Part shown: one piece after another, positions 20,092 through 30,722 of the stretch
Layout of the letters: each line of letters starts with the position of its first letter
Numbering within the stretch: position 1 is the stretch's first letter
NCBI GenBank assembly: GCA_947378245.1
Contig: CANCJF010000006.1
Location: 1 to 45,120, forward strand
Direction of reading: 5' to 3'
DNA length: 45,120 bases
Source: Bacteroidota bacterium
GTDB taxonomy: Bacteria > Bacteroidota > Bacteroidia > Flavobacteriales_D > Crocinitomicaceae
The notes under the pieces: generated by a model
Database searches by the model: none
What the model was told of the DNA's origin: nothing
Seen by the model: only the letters and a program-made list of their open reading frames with translations
Translations under genes and position numbers: made by a program

Positions 20092-22290
20092 CTATTTTTT
20101 TACTTCCTTATCATCTTCAGGAAATATTAAGACAAACTCAGTACGACGGTTGATTTGATGTAATTCTTCAGTACATTCAATACCATCTGCACATTGGTTT
20201 AACAATTCAGTTTCACCATAATTTTTAACGTTCAGTTTAACTCTAGGAATTCCCTTCGTAACTAAATAATTCACACAACTTTGACTACGAAGTTTTGATA
20301 AATTCATGTTGTATTCTGCTTTACCTCTACTATCAGTATGTGAACTAACATCAACGGTAACATCTTTATTTTCTTTCAAGAATAATACCAACGTATCTAA
20401 TTCAGCTCTACCTATTGAACTTAACGTGTATTTATTGTACTCATAAAGAATGTTATCTAACTTAACAGCAACATTTTTTCCAGTTTTAGAAAGTTCAACA
20501 TCTTTCTTAACTTCTTTCTGACCTTTGGCTGCAGTTATTTTAAACGTTTTTGGGTCATGACCAAACATAGAAGCCGTTACTTGATAATCACCAGGTGGTA
20601 AATCAACATTAATTACACCATCTTTACCAGACATTGAAGAGGTAATGACACCTGTTTCAAGATTTTTAATACTTAACTCAGCACCTTCTAAAGTTTGTTG
20701 TGTTTCCTTTTCGGTAACTACACCTGCCCAAGTAACTTGTTTATTGCGTAAACCAAGATCTTTAGTAATTGTATCACCAGCAGCAATTCCAATTGCATTA
20801 AAATCAAATTCAGAATCTACTAAGTCAGGATGTTTCGTTCTTACTTTATACACCACATCTGGTAAAGCTTTAAATAAAAGCTCTCCAGCTTCATTTGTTT
20901 TACCAGCAAAAATCACATTACCTGCAGAATCTAACACTTCTACTAAGATATCCGAAATTGAATCTTGTTTAAATAACACATAAATTGAATCATTGACTGG
21001 TTTAAGCAAAGTAACATTGTAGATACGATCGATAAAATCTCCACGATTACTCGAGAAATAACCCAAGGTATCAGATGCATCTACAATTAAAGAGAAATCA
21101 TCTGCGTGACTATTCAAGTTACATCCACCATTTACTACTTTTTGTGCATCCTGTCCAACCAACTCTGTTTTAAAGATGTCTAATCCTCCAAGTCCTGGAT
21201 GACCATTACTTGCAAAATATAATTTTCCATTTGCTTCGTAAGGGAACATCTCATCTCCTGTCGTATTCACTAAACTACCTGCATTGATCGGTTCTCCCCA
21301 ACCATCAGCCGTTTTCACAGAATGCCAAATATCCATTCCTCCAAAACCACCTTCACGGTTAGATGCAAACCAAAGAACTTGTCTATCTTTTGATAATACA
21401 GGATGACCTACAAAAACACTTTCGCTATTGTATGTAAATGCTGTTTCTTTTTTAGTCGTAGCATCATAGATAAAAATTCCGACAGTCGTAAGTGGAATAT
21501 TCTTTTTTGCTTTCAAATTTTTAGAATAATACCAAATGGCATCAATACTATCATAGTAAGCAACACCATCATGTTTTTTTCCTTTGATCCCTTTGATCTT
21601 TTTAACTTTAGTGGTAAACTTATCGTAAATATATTGTTCCAAGAAAGCTGAATTTTCAACCGCCCAAGGTGATTCCATAGCGTGATTACGTGCTGATGTA
21701 AAAGCAATTCCTTTTGGATGAAAAGCAGGTGAAAAATCACCTTTATTTGAATTGAAAGTTGCTAAAGAAACGGAGTACATAGATGTATCTCTTTTCAAGC
21801 TATCTAAAAAATTACGAGATGTATCAAAATACAAATCAAGGGATGGCTTTCTTGGATCTATACTTGAAGCGATAGCAGCATGTTGATAAATTGCTTGAGC
21901 ATCAAATGCCTTATCCATATAAAGTAAAAGTTTAATTAACTTATACCCATCATCAAATGTAAATTGATCAGTTCCACTTAAATAAGAAAGTATATCATTT
22001 GCTTCACTGTATTTTTTACATTTCATACAAGCTTCAGCAGCATTACGGTATACATCTGCATGAGATTGAGCATCCAATTTATCTTTATTAATTAATTCAA
22101 GATAAATTTCACTTGCTTCAGCATATCTATGTGCATTAAAATATTGCTCAGCAAACGCAACCTTTTTTTCCTGTCCAAAAGAAAAAGAACAAGTAAGTAT
22201 TAATAAAAGAACAGTTATACTTAATTTCATTTTTTGGTCAACTAATTTCACGGAATTTTGTTTTATTGATTTATAGATTTTCATAGTCAT
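20092..22290 (-). CDS. OmpA family protein with TPR-like and PD40 repeats (PorE-like architecture)
   Basis: PD40 motifs (FSPAFHPKGIAFTSAR, LWFASNREGGFGGMDIW, LYFASNGHPGLGGLDIF), carboxypeptidase-regulatory-like segment, C-terminal OmpA (NILYEYNKYTLSSIGRAELDTLV...SSHTDSRG). Signal peptide suggests the start may be internal Met at 22230. Confidence 0.92.
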   Translation of the reverse strand: MTMKIYKSIKQNSVKLVDQKMKLSITVLLLILTCSFSFGQEKKVAFAEQYFNAHRYAEASEIYLELINKDKLDAQSHADVYRNAAEACMKCKKYSEANDILSYLSGTDQFTFDDGYKLIKLLLYMDKAFDAQAIYQHAAIASSIDPRKPSLDLYFDTSRNFLDSLKRDTSMYSVSLATFNSNKGDFSPAFHPKGIAFTSARNHAMESPWAVENSAFLEQYIYDKFTTKVKKIKGIKGKKHDGVAYYDSIDAIWYYSKNLKAKKNIPLTTVGIFIYDATTKKETAFTYNSESVFVGHPVLSKDRQVLWFASNREGGFGGMDIWHSVKTADGWGEPINAGSLVNTTGDEMFPYEANGKLYFASNGHPGLGGLDIFKTELVGQDAQKVVNGGCNLNSHADDFSLIVDASDTLGYFSSNRGDFIDRIYNVTLLKPVNDSIYVLFKQDSISDILVEVLDSAGNVIFAGKTNEAGELLFKALPDVVYKVRTKHPDLVDSEFDFNAIGIAAGDTITKDLGLRNKQVTWAGVVTEKETQQTLEGAELSIKNLETGVITSSMSGKDGVINVDLPPGDYQVTASMFGHDPKTFKITAAKGQKEVKKDVELSKTGKNVAVKLDNILYEYNKYTLSSIGRAELDTLVLFLKENKDVTVDVSSHTDSRGKAEYNMNLSKLRSQSCVNYLVTKGIPRVKLNVKNYGETELLNQCADGIECTEELHQINRRTEFVLIFPEDDKEVKK

Positions 22291-23207
22291 TAAAAATATC
22301 TTGGAGATGCATAAATAGATCTTCTTCCATTCATATCATAGGTTAACATCACCTCATGTGTACCCATATTACTCGTCTTACGCAATGAATTATACACATA
22401 ATCGAACGAGTAACCAAACATCCATTTTTCTTGAAATTGAATTGCCATGTTTACTCCAAACGACTCATTGTAACGATACATACCACCCACCCAGAATTTT
22501 TTGTAAAAAAACAAATTGGCATTTAAATCAACCGTAACTGGTGCGTTTTTAACAATTTTTACTAGGGTACTCATTTTTAAATCAGTCACTGTATTTATAG
22601 CGTGTACATAACCTGCATTTACAAAAATATGTTGTACTGCTAAATCTACATTATTCCAGTTTGCTTTCATCACACGAGGGATACTCGCTCCAGCATAAAA
22701 ACGCTTAGAGTGAAAATACAATCCAACTCCTGTATTAAAAGCAACCTTTCCAGACTTAACCAAGTAATTTACATCGGTCGGATCATTAGGATTTAAATTC
22801 GTGAAATCAAAGTTATACATATCAACACCTGCACTTGCTCCAAAATTCAACCTCTTTCCAGTACCTAATGGCATAGAATAAGCAAAATCAGCAAATACTG
22901 AAGTGTTATATTTCGCTCCAATTTTATCATTTGATAAGTGACCTCCTACACCAAATGCTTTACGAGCAATAGGTGCATGAACTGAAGCAAACTGAGTTAT
23001 TGGTGCACCACTTACACCGATCCACTGAGCACGATTTACCAAAGTAGCGTTTAAAGCACCCCTACTTCCTGTATAACCAGGATTGAATTGAAGTGGATTA
23101 AACATATACATACTCGCTTGTGCATCTTGTTGTGCGAAGATTTGATTACTAGTCATAAACACCAGTAATAAGGCACCAAGTTGATACTTTAATTTTGAGA
23201 CTATCAT
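22290..23207 (-). CDS. PorP/SprF family type IX secretion system outer membrane protein
   Basis: 305 aa; QQDAQASMYMFNPLQFNPGYTGSRGALNATLVNRAQWIGVSGAP...; TAATG overlap with the OmpA-family gene. Confidence 0.95.
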   Translation of the reverse strand: MIVSKLKYQLGALLLVFMTSNQIFAQQDAQASMYMFNPLQFNPGYTGSRGALNATLVNRAQWIGVSGAPITQFASVHAPIARKAFGVGGHLSNDKIGAKYNTSVFADFAYSMPLGTGKRLNFGASAGVDMYNFDFTNLNPNDPTDVNYLVKSGKVAFNTGVGLYFHSKRFYAGASIPRVMKANWNNVDLAVQHIFVNAGYVHAINTVTDLKMSTLVKIVKNAPVTVDLNANLFFYKKFWVGGMYRYNESFGVNMAIQFQEKWMFGYSFDYVYNSLRKTSNMGTHEVMLTYDMNGRRSIYASPRYF

Positions 23208-23225
23208 TTATTCTGTGTTACTTTC

Positions 23226-26200
23226 TTATTTAACTAATTCAACAAAACCTGATTCAGGATCTGTACCATCCCCTTTATCAATCATATAAAAATAGGTTGC
23301 TGATGGTAAAACATTAGAACCTAATGTAGCTCCAACATTTGGTTTTCCATCCCAATCATCTTTATATGGTATTTCACTTTCATACACTAATGCACCCCAT
23401 CGATTGTAAATCGTTAATTTACATGATGGGTATTTACCAGCATAATGCAATACAAATGTATCATTTTTTTTGTCACCATTCGGTGTGATTATTTGTGGCG
23501 GTAATGAAGGTTCACAATCTGAGAAGTAATAATGTGTAGTATCCCAACACCCTTTAGTGTCTGTAACTGTCACATTGTATTTAATGGTTTTATCATCCGT
23601 TAAGCCTTCGATAGAAGATCCTGTTTCTGATAATTGAACGCCATTTTTGAACCATACATACGTATATGTTGAATTTTCACCTAATATTCCAAGCTTACCA
23701 TGACCTGCGCCACAAATAGGTAATTTCTTTGGAATAATAGAAATTGAAGGCTTCTGAAAAGAAACAACCACTTGTTGAGGTTTATCACTCACGCAATCAT
23801 TTTGTGTCTCTGCAGCGGTATAGGTTCCTTGAATCAACGCATCCGTAGATAACTGGGTTTTCCCATCTATTGACCAAACCAACGGAGTCAATGTAGAAGA
23901 TTTAGACGGTAAATCTGCTACTTTATTCGTAGAATTTTGACAAAAAACATAACTGTTTCCTGCGTCCAAGGTCGTTTGACCAAACGATACAATCGATACA
24001 TTTACTTGTTGACGCGATACACTTTCACATCCAGGGTTTGCAGTTAAAGACGCGTAATATAGACCACTGATTAAAGGATCGGTATCTTTAAATGCTCCAT
24101 TGCCTGTTTCAGTAGAATACCATGTCAATATTCCAGCACCCGCACTTGTTTTAGTTGAAGCTAAATCAGCAACTGTTGGGTGTTTACTCTCACAGAAATA
24201 GTTAGTTCCTCCTTTTAAGGTTAGGTCTTTTGGACCTTCATTTATTTTAAAGATAAGGCTTGAAAACTGAGTGTTTTGGCATCCCTTATCGTTCATAACG
24301 TTATAGTAAATCGTTTGTTTGTTTCCATTTAATGTTCCTACAGCAAATGTATTATTCACGATCGGATTACCTGAAGGATCCAATGCAAAAATAACTTTAT
24401 ATCCTGCTGGAACAGGAATCGATGTTATTTTCTTAATCTTATTAAACAAGGTACTAACTAATGAATCAAATGTTGGTTTTTTCACTGCACAAATTAATTC
24501 ATCGGACATATCGATTGGAAGTACAGTTGGTCCAGCGTCCATCGTAATTTTTGTTGTGAGTGCTTTTGGACTTGCACATTGACCAATCATAAAAACAAAT
24601 TTATAAGTCGTATTCGGAAGAAGTTTAGTTGTACTACCTGCATATTCGATGGTACTATCCGCACTGAAGTATTTCACGGTACCCGCAGGGCTAAACAACA
24701 CCTGATCCAACATGTAGGATTTTGAGGAACAATAGTTTCCTAAAGGATCCAATACCGGAGTTGCTGGTTTTTGCGGAGTAGGATTTATCGCAACATTTGA
24801 AAGAGTTGGAGACACACAACCATTTACAACATCTTCACAAATAATGGTATACGTTTCTGGTGCTAATTTAATTTCCGCATCAAAAGGATTCACTGTTACT
24901 GTTTTTGTCAATACAATAGGAGCACCAACTACTGGAGACGCGGTAATTTTCCAATCACCAGCGCTTGGAAGATTCAAAATCACTACACCACTATCATTTT
25001 TACAATCAGGTTGTGTTACCTTACGAGCAACAGGAGCAGTTAGCGTAATCACGTTTACAACTACAGGTAAACGTGAAGGACTAGTACAAGTACCTTCCGA
25101 TTGCTCAGCATAATATTTTTTTCCTTGTACTAATAGATTTGTATCTTGGTATTTAGTACCTCCAGCTGGTAAATCATACCAAGTAATCTTTTTAATTGGA
25201 GTTGTCAATTTAGCAGTTAAATCAGCTACTTTTTTTCTGTCAGATGCACAAAAAATTGGATTTGAGTTTATAATTGAAGGATTTGGAGTGGAAATAAAAG
25301 ACAAAGTCACTTGATCTATCGATGACTTACATCCTTTATCTTCTAAATAAACAGAGTAGGTATGACTTTCATTTACACCAGATGTAGAAATAACTGCTTT
25401 TGCGTTATATGAATTAGTAGTCACGGAAAGATCAACATTATCTTTTTTCCAAACAAATGACTCAGTTCCAGTTATTGAAGTAAATGTCGCAGTTAAAGTG
25501 AAATTATCATTTTCACAAATAGAATCATTTAAATAGCTCAGAATAGGATCAGAAGGTGCTCCAGGGTCACTAATACTAAGATCTTTTGTAAACTCACATA
25601 GACCATCATTAAATACTAAATGATAAGCACCCGATTTAAGTCCAGTTATTTTATAAGGTAAATCTATATGGCTATTAATAGGTACTAAAGAACCTTTATT
25701 GTACCAAGTTAAGGTACCAGAAGAAACAGCTGTTGATTCAATAGTACCATCTGAAAAACCACATTTACTAGGTTTTGTAGTTGTTAACAATGTAAGTAAA
25801 GGGTTAGTCGGAATTTTCACCAAAATTGGCTTACTCGTAACCGGAGAACCTAAAACACAAGTACCATCTGCAGTTACTTTCACAGATATAATATCCCCAT
25901 CATTCAAAACAATCGTTGCATACGTATTTTTAGTCTCATCCTGTAATATATTACTGTTTTTATACCATTGGTAGGTAACATTCTGCAACCCTGAATTTGT
26001 ATCAGCAGTAAATACAACACTATTATCAGGACACGTTTTCAAAATATCATTCGGTGTAGAAATTGTAAGCGGTGGATTTGAAGTTACAGTCACAGCAGCT
26101 GTGATATTTGGATTAACAGTTACTTTTACAGGGGATGATGTATCAGCTTTACATGTACCACTTGATACTACCGTTCTATAATAAATCGTTTTAGTAAGTT

Positions 26201-29006
26201 TATCACTAGTGTAAGATGCTGATGTAAAACCAACACCTGTAGTACAATTAATCCATGTTCCATTAGTACCTGTTGTGGATTCTTGCCATTGAATTGTTCC
26301 TGTATAATTCGCTAATGTAATTGTCGATTTATCACCAGAACAAATCGTACTTGGGTTAGCTGTTGCTGTTCCTGCTACTGGCGCTTGGCTTACAGTAATA
26401 TCAACCACGTTACTATTCGCTACCAAAGAACAAACCCCATTTTTAACTTGTGCTCTAAAATGATATGTACCTGGAGCTAATGAAGAAGATGTATTAAAAG
26501 TAGTCCCATTTTCATTTTTAATATCAGACCAATTCGTTCCATCAATAGAAGATTGCCACTGAATTGATCCAAGACTTCCTGTTAAATTAATTGTCGTTGT
26601 CGCATTTGCACATAAAGCAATATTTGTAGCAGTTGCAGTACCACCTGCTGCTTTAGGATCTACAGTAATTGAAGCTGTTTGCGTACAATTGGCTGCATCC
26701 GTATAGGTTATGATTGTAGTACCTCCTTTTTTACCAAGTATAGCACCATTTATTACAGTAGCAACTGTAATATCTGAAGAAACCCATGGTTTAACAGCAT
26801 TTGGTGTTGAAGGAGTAGTTAATGTATTATCTGTCCAAGCTTTTAAAGTAATTGTTGAATCCACACAAATTTCTCCAGCTCCTGAAAGAACAGGTTGACC
26901 TGGAACAGTATTAAAAGTAACGGATATAGTATCAGAAGTACAACCACCTTTTGAAGCAGCTATTTTATACGTACCTGGACTTGCCGTGACTAAACCTGTT
27001 CCATTTGCAGAGATTCCAGTAGATGGATTAAAACCATAGGTAACCGGATCATCTGATGAATTTAATTGAATAGTACCTGTTGTAACGGTACAATTTGGTT
27101 GAGTTAGTATACCTTTTGTAGGAGTTGCAGGTTTAAGATTTACAGTAATATCAAAAGTTGGATTACAAGAAGCACCTTCCGCCATTGTAATTGTATATTT
27201 TCCAGCCACTGTAATTTTCGAAGGATCAAAATCACCATTTGCACTTAGTGCGGCTGTACTTCCTGCATTTACAGGGGAAATAGAAAACGTTGCTGAATTA
27301 TTTGATGAGTTCGTTTTAGTAACAGACATAATAGCATTCCCCGAACATACTACAGCTGGGGAATAAGAAATTGTCGTATTACATGAAGGACAATCATAAG
27401 TAATTTTAATTGGAACAAATTTACCACAACCATCTAAACTTGATTTTATATAATATGTTTTAGAAGCCGATACTCCAGTTATAGGGAATGTTGGTAAAAT
27501 TGTACTTGCTGTATCTATATATGCTAAAGTAGTATCAGAATATAAATAAAAAACACTTCCTGAAGGACCTGTTGTAGTTAATGTAGCAGTAGTCGCAGGA
27601 CAAGTAACAGTTTGATCGGGACCTACTGTCGCGGGATTACAAACCGAAACAAAAGGACATGAACCTGCATAATTTGGTGTTACAGGAGTTGTTGTAGAAG
27701 TTCTTACTTTGGTATCTCCTAGTATTGTACCTGAAAAGTTATAAGTTCCACTATTAGTTACTGTTACCGTACCTGAAGAATTAACAATACTATTTGAAAG
27801 AACATCTAAAGAACAATCATCAATGGTTACATTTACAGATTTACTTGATGCTTTTGTATAAAGATCCGTACCAGAAAAAACGTTAAATTTATCAAAATAT
27901 GCTTTATTATTGATAAACGAACAGGAAACAATCTTTAAATCTACTTTACTATTCACTCCATTTATACCAATTGCACCACCCCTTGATAAAGGATTTGTTA
28001 TACCTGCAGGACTAGAACCTAATGTCTTATCAATTTCATTATTCGAAAACAAACAGTTAGTAAATGTACATAACCCTGATGTGCCAAAAAGGGTTATTCC
28101 ACCTCCATAAGATGCGAAATTTTTATCTCCTACAGAAAAATTGTCTTTAATAATACAATTATTTAAATTAAGTATACCACTATTCACAAAAACACCTGCA
28201 CCTTGACCTGCTTTATTGTCTGAAATCATAGTATTGTTAATCGTAACTACTGTCGTTTTATCACCAGAAATCAATATACCTCCACCATTTGTACCACTAG
28301 TACCATCAGACTTATCATTATTTGAAATTAATGAATTATTAATTGTAACATTAATATTGGAAGTAGATGCAATACCTTCAACCTCAATACCACCACCTAA
28401 AGAACTATTATTTTGACATATAAATGAAACAGAATTAAAAACCACAGTTGAATTATCGGTTACATAGATTGCTGCCTCTCCTGCAGCGCCTAAATTTTTT
28501 GAAAAAACAATATTTTCAATTAAAATATTTTGAGCGTTTTCAATATTAAAAATTTGACCTGAATGAGAAACATCACTTATATAACCATTAACTTGAAAAT
28601 TTTTAATCGTTATATTATTGAAACCTTTAATACGCATAAAATAGTTACCAGATGCATTTGTAGACCCAGCATAATTAAATTTAGTTAATGTTGGGCCAGC
28701 ACCAATTATTGATATGTTATTTTTTTTTATATAAGTCTCATTTACTACCTGATCACTATACGTACCTGACTCAATATAAATTATATCATTCGTAGTAATT
28801 TGTTGTAGTGCGTATTTTAAAGTTAAAAAAGGTTTTGACTTAGTACCACCTCCAGATGCTATTGTATTATTTGAACCTATAGCTGAACACCATAAATCTC
28901 CAACTTTTGAATTATCATTTACATAATAAGTAGCAGAAAATGAAAAAATTGAAGAAAATAGGATAATAAACCCTATCAGAACCCTAGTAAATATTTGCGT
29001 TTTCAT
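23226..29006 (-). CDS. Giant adhesin-like protein: N-terminal beta-helix, Ig-like/SprB-type repeats, T9SS type B sorting domain
   Basis: 1926 aa; parallel-beta-helix region with N/S-rich repeats, multiple Ig-like repeats (GTATATNIALCANATTTINL, GTATANPSTICSGDKSTITL), C-terminus QIITPNGDKKNDTFVLHYAGKYPSCKLTIYNRWGALVYES...SATYFYMI. Confidence 0.93.
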   Translation of the reverse strand: MKTQIFTRVLIGFIILFSSIFSFSATYYVNDNSKVGDLWCSAIGSNNTIASGGGTKSKPFLTLKYALQQITTNDIIYIESGTYSDQVVNETYIKKNNISIIGAGPTLTKFNYAGSTNASGNYFMRIKGFNNITIKNFQVNGYISDVSHSGQIFNIENAQNILIENIVFSKNLGAAGEAAIYVTDNSTVVFNSVSFICQNNSSLGGGIEVEGIASTSNINVTINNSLISNNDKSDGTSGTNGGGILISGDKTTVVTINNTMISDNKAGQGAGVFVNSGILNLNNCIIKDNFSVGDKNFASYGGGITLFGTSGLCTFTNCLFSNNEIDKTLGSSPAGITNPLSRGGAIGINGVNSKVDLKIVSCSFINNKAYFDKFNVFSGTDLYTKASSKSVNVTIDDCSLDVLSNSIVNSSGTVTVTNSGTYNFSGTILGDTKVRTSTTTPVTPNYAGSCPFVSVCNPATVGPDQTVTCPATTATLTTTGPSGSVFYLYSDTTLAYIDTASTILPTFPITGVSASKTYYIKSSLDGCGKFVPIKITYDCPSCNTTISYSPAVVCSGNAIMSVTKTNSSNNSATFSISPVNAGSTAALSANGDFDPSKITVAGKYTITMAEGASCNPTFDITVNLKPATPTKGILTQPNCTVTTGTIQLNSSDDPVTYGFNPSTGISANGTGLVTASPGTYKIAASKGGCTSDTISVTFNTVPGQPVLSGAGEICVDSTITLKAWTDNTLTTPSTPNAVKPWVSSDITVATVINGAILGKKGGTTIITYTDAANCTQTASITVDPKAAGGTATATNIALCANATTTINLTGSLGSIQWQSSIDGTNWSDIKNENGTTFNTSSSLAPGTYHFRAQVKNGVCSLVANSNVVDITVSQAPVAGTATANPSTICSGDKSTITLANYTGTIQWQESTTGTNGTWINCTTGVGFTSASYTSDKLTKTIYYRTVVSSGTCKADTSSPVKVTVNPNITAAVTVTSNPPLTISTPNDILKTCPDNSVVFTADTNSGLQNVTYQWYKNSNILQDETKNTYATIVLNDGDIISVKVTADGTCVLGSPVTSKPILVKIPTNPLLTLLTTTKPSKCGFSDGTIESTAVSSGTLTWYNKGSLVPINSHIDLPYKITGLKSGAYHLVFNDGLCEFTKDLSISDPGAPSDPILSYLNDSICENDNFTLTATFTSITGTESFVWKKDNVDLSVTTNSYNAKAVISTSGVNESHTYSVYLEDKGCKSSIDQVTLSFISTPNPSIINSNPIFCASDRKKVADLTAKLTTPIKKITWYDLPAGGTKYQDTNLLVQGKKYYAEQSEGTCTSPSRLPVVVNVITLTAPVARKVTQPDCKNDSGVVILNLPSAGDWKITASPVVGAPIVLTKTVTVNPFDAEIKLAPETYTIICEDVVNGCVSPTLSNVAINPTPQKPATPVLDPLGNYCSSKSYMLDQVLFSPAGTVKYFSADSTIEYAGSTTKLLPNTTYKFVFMIGQCASPKALTTKITMDAGPTVLPIDMSDELICAVKKPTFDSLVSTLFNKIKKITSIPVPAGYKVIFALDPSGNPIVNNTFAVGTLNGNKQTIYYNVMNDKGCQNTQFSSLIFKINEGPKDLTLKGGTNYFCESKHPTVADLASTKTSAGAGILTWYSTETGNGAFKDTDPLISGLYYASLTANPGCESVSRQQVNVSIVSFGQTTLDAGNSYVFCQNSTNKVADLPSKSSTLTPLVWSIDGKTQLSTDALIQGTYTAAETQNDCVSDKPQQVVVSFQKPSISIIPKKLPICGAGHGKLGILGENSTYTYVWFKNGVQLSETGSSIEGLTDDKTIKYNVTVTDTKGCWDTTHYYFSDCEPSLPPQIITPNGDKKNDTFVLHYAGKYPSCKLTIYNRWGALVYESEIPYKDDWDGKPNVGATLGSNVLPSATYFYMIDKGDGTDPESGFVELVK

Positions 29007-29097
29007 AACAAAAAGTTTTATACGTATAAATAACTTTAAGGACGTAGAAATAAGTTTTTGGTTGCCCGAAACATACTACGTCGAATTTAAAGTGTGA

Positions 29098-29127
29098 CAA
29101 AAATAAGATAATTTGCGGAATTTCAAA
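29098..29127 (-). promoter_or_regulatory. Bacteroidetes-type promoter for the adhesin-porP-ompA operon
   Basis: - strand TTTG-N18-TATTTTTG (29127..29124 and 29105..29098), giving a predicted 5'UTR of about 80 nt. Confidence 0.65.
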
Positions 29128-29160
29128 ATAAAATGGGGATTATTGAACCATATAAGAAAT

Positions 29161-29255
29161 GAGTGACGGCCCTTCGAGAACCTCAGGGACCGAGTGATGA
29201 TCCTTTGAGAACCTCAGGGACCGAGTGACCCTTCGACAGGCTCAGGATAAACTTA
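29161..29255. repeat. Imperfect tandem repeat, about 31-bp unit, 3 copies
   Basis: gagtgacggcccttcgagaacctcagggacc / gagtgatgatcctttgagaacctcagggacc / gagtga-cccttcgacaggctcaggataaactta. Confidence 0.92.
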
Positions 29256-29402
29256 GTGACGGGAGGAGGGTATGTAGTGATAAGGAAAATGGGGAGTGTA
29301 AAATTTAAAAATTTAAGTAAGGGCTTTTTGTCGTATATTTGTGCTACCGTATTCCTAGGGTTTAATTCAGAACAGCATAGGAAAATCGATGAATATTCTC
29401 CT

Positions 29403-30707
29403 ATGAAATTTGAAGATCTACAACTTATTGAGCCGATTCTTAAAGCTTTAAACGAAGAAGGTTATACGAACCCTACTCCTATCCAAGAAAAATCTATTCC
29501 TATCTTATTAGAAGGCACTGATTTGTTGGGTTGTGCACAGACAGGAACAGGTAAAACAGCAGCGTTTGCCATTCCAATTATACAGTTGTTATACAATAGA
29601 AAAGAGGCTGGTGAACGCAATAATAAAATTCACGCATTAATCGTTACCCCTACCCGCGAATTGGCCATCCAAATTGGTGAAAGTTTTGCGAGTTATGGTC
29701 GTTATACAAAATTAAGACACACTGTCATTTTTGGAGGTGTAACACAAAGTTCTCAAGTAAATGCAATCAAAGCTGGAGTTGACATCTTAGTAGCTACACC
29801 GGGGCGTTTGTTAGACTTAATTGGTCAAGGTGTAATTCGTTTAAACGATATTCAATTGTTTGTTTTGGATGAAGCGGATCGTATGTTAGACATGGGGTTT
29901 GTGAACGATGTGAAGAAAATCTTAAAAGTTATCCCTGAAAAGCGACAATCTTTATTTTTCTCTGCTACGATGCCTGACACCATCAAGGTGTTGGCAGGTA
30001 ATATTTTAACAAATCCTGAAAAAGTGGAAGTTACTCCTGTTTCTTCTACTGCCGAAACGATACAACAAGAAGTTTACTATGTAGATAAAGGAAATAAAAA
30101 TGCTTTATTAATTCATTTATTGGAAGATCCATCTATTAAATCAGCTTTGGTTTTTACTCGTACTAAACATGGTGCTGACAAAGTCGTTAAGATTTTGGAC
30201 AAAGCAAAAATAAAAGCAGAAGCAATTCACGGAAACAAATCTCAAAATGCGAGACAACGTGCGTTGAGCAATTTTAAAGATTATACGACTCGCGTTTTGG
30301 TAGCGACAGATATTGCTGCACGTGGTATTGATATTGATGCATTAGCGTTTGTTGTAAATTTTGAATTACCGAATATCCCCGAAACGTATGTGCATAGAAT
30401 TGGTCGTACGGGTCGTGCTGGAGCTTCTGGTAAGGCGGTTTCATTTTGTGATTATGAAGAACGCGCATATTTGAAAGATATTCAGAAATTAATTTCTATG
30501 CAACTTCCAATTGTGGAGGAGCATCCATTTCCTGCGAAGATTTTCGTGATTGAAAAGGAGGAAAAAAGAACGTTTAACAATCAACGTGGAGGTTCAGGGG
30601 GATCCAATGGTTCTGGTAAACGTCCACAAGGCGGTGGTGGAAATAGACCAGCTGGTGGAGGTGCAAAAAGTCCTGAGAAGAGAAGGTTTAGTCCGAAAAA
30701 AGGGTGA
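29403..30707 (+). CDS. DEAD-box ATP-dependent RNA helicase
   Basis: MKFEDLQLIEPILKALNEEGYTNPTPIQEKSIP..., AQTGTGKTA, DEADRMLD, SAT, HRIGRTGRAG; Gly-rich C-terminal tail. The track start at 29256 extends upstream of the likely ATG at 29403 and across a TATATTTG (29334) candidate -7 box. Confidence 0.95.
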   Translation: MKFEDLQLIEPILKALNEEGYTNPTPIQEKSIPILLEGTDLLGCAQTGTGKTAAFAIPIIQLLYNRKEAGERNNKIHALIVTPTRELAIQIGESFASYGRYTKLRHTVIFGGVTQSSQVNAIKAGVDILVATPGRLLDLIGQGVIRLNDIQLFVLDEADRMLDMGFVNDVKKILKVIPEKRQSLFFSATMPDTIKVLAGNILTNPEKVEVTPVSSTAETIQQEVYYVDKGNKNALLIHLLEDPSIKSALVFTRTKHGADKVVKILDKAKIKAEAIHGNKSQNARQRALSNFKDYTTRVLVATDIAARGIDIDALAFVVNFELPNIPETYVHRIGRTGRAGASGKAVSFCDYEERAYLKDIQKLISMQLPIVEEHPFPAKIFVIEKEEKRTFNNQRGGSGGSNGSGKRPQGGGGNRPAGGGAKSPEKRRFSPKKG

Positions 30708-30722
30708 TTTTATATGAACGGA

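Noticed and set aside
24319-28416. Several + strand ORFs antisense to the giant adhesin gene
   Set aside because: Low-complexity translations opposite a convincing 1926-aa coding sequence; no start context, domains or independent support.
29256-29402. N-terminal extension of the DEAD-box helicase ORF
   Set aside because: The extension includes repeat-derived sequence and a candidate TATATTTG promoter box; family homology starts at MKFEDL (29403).
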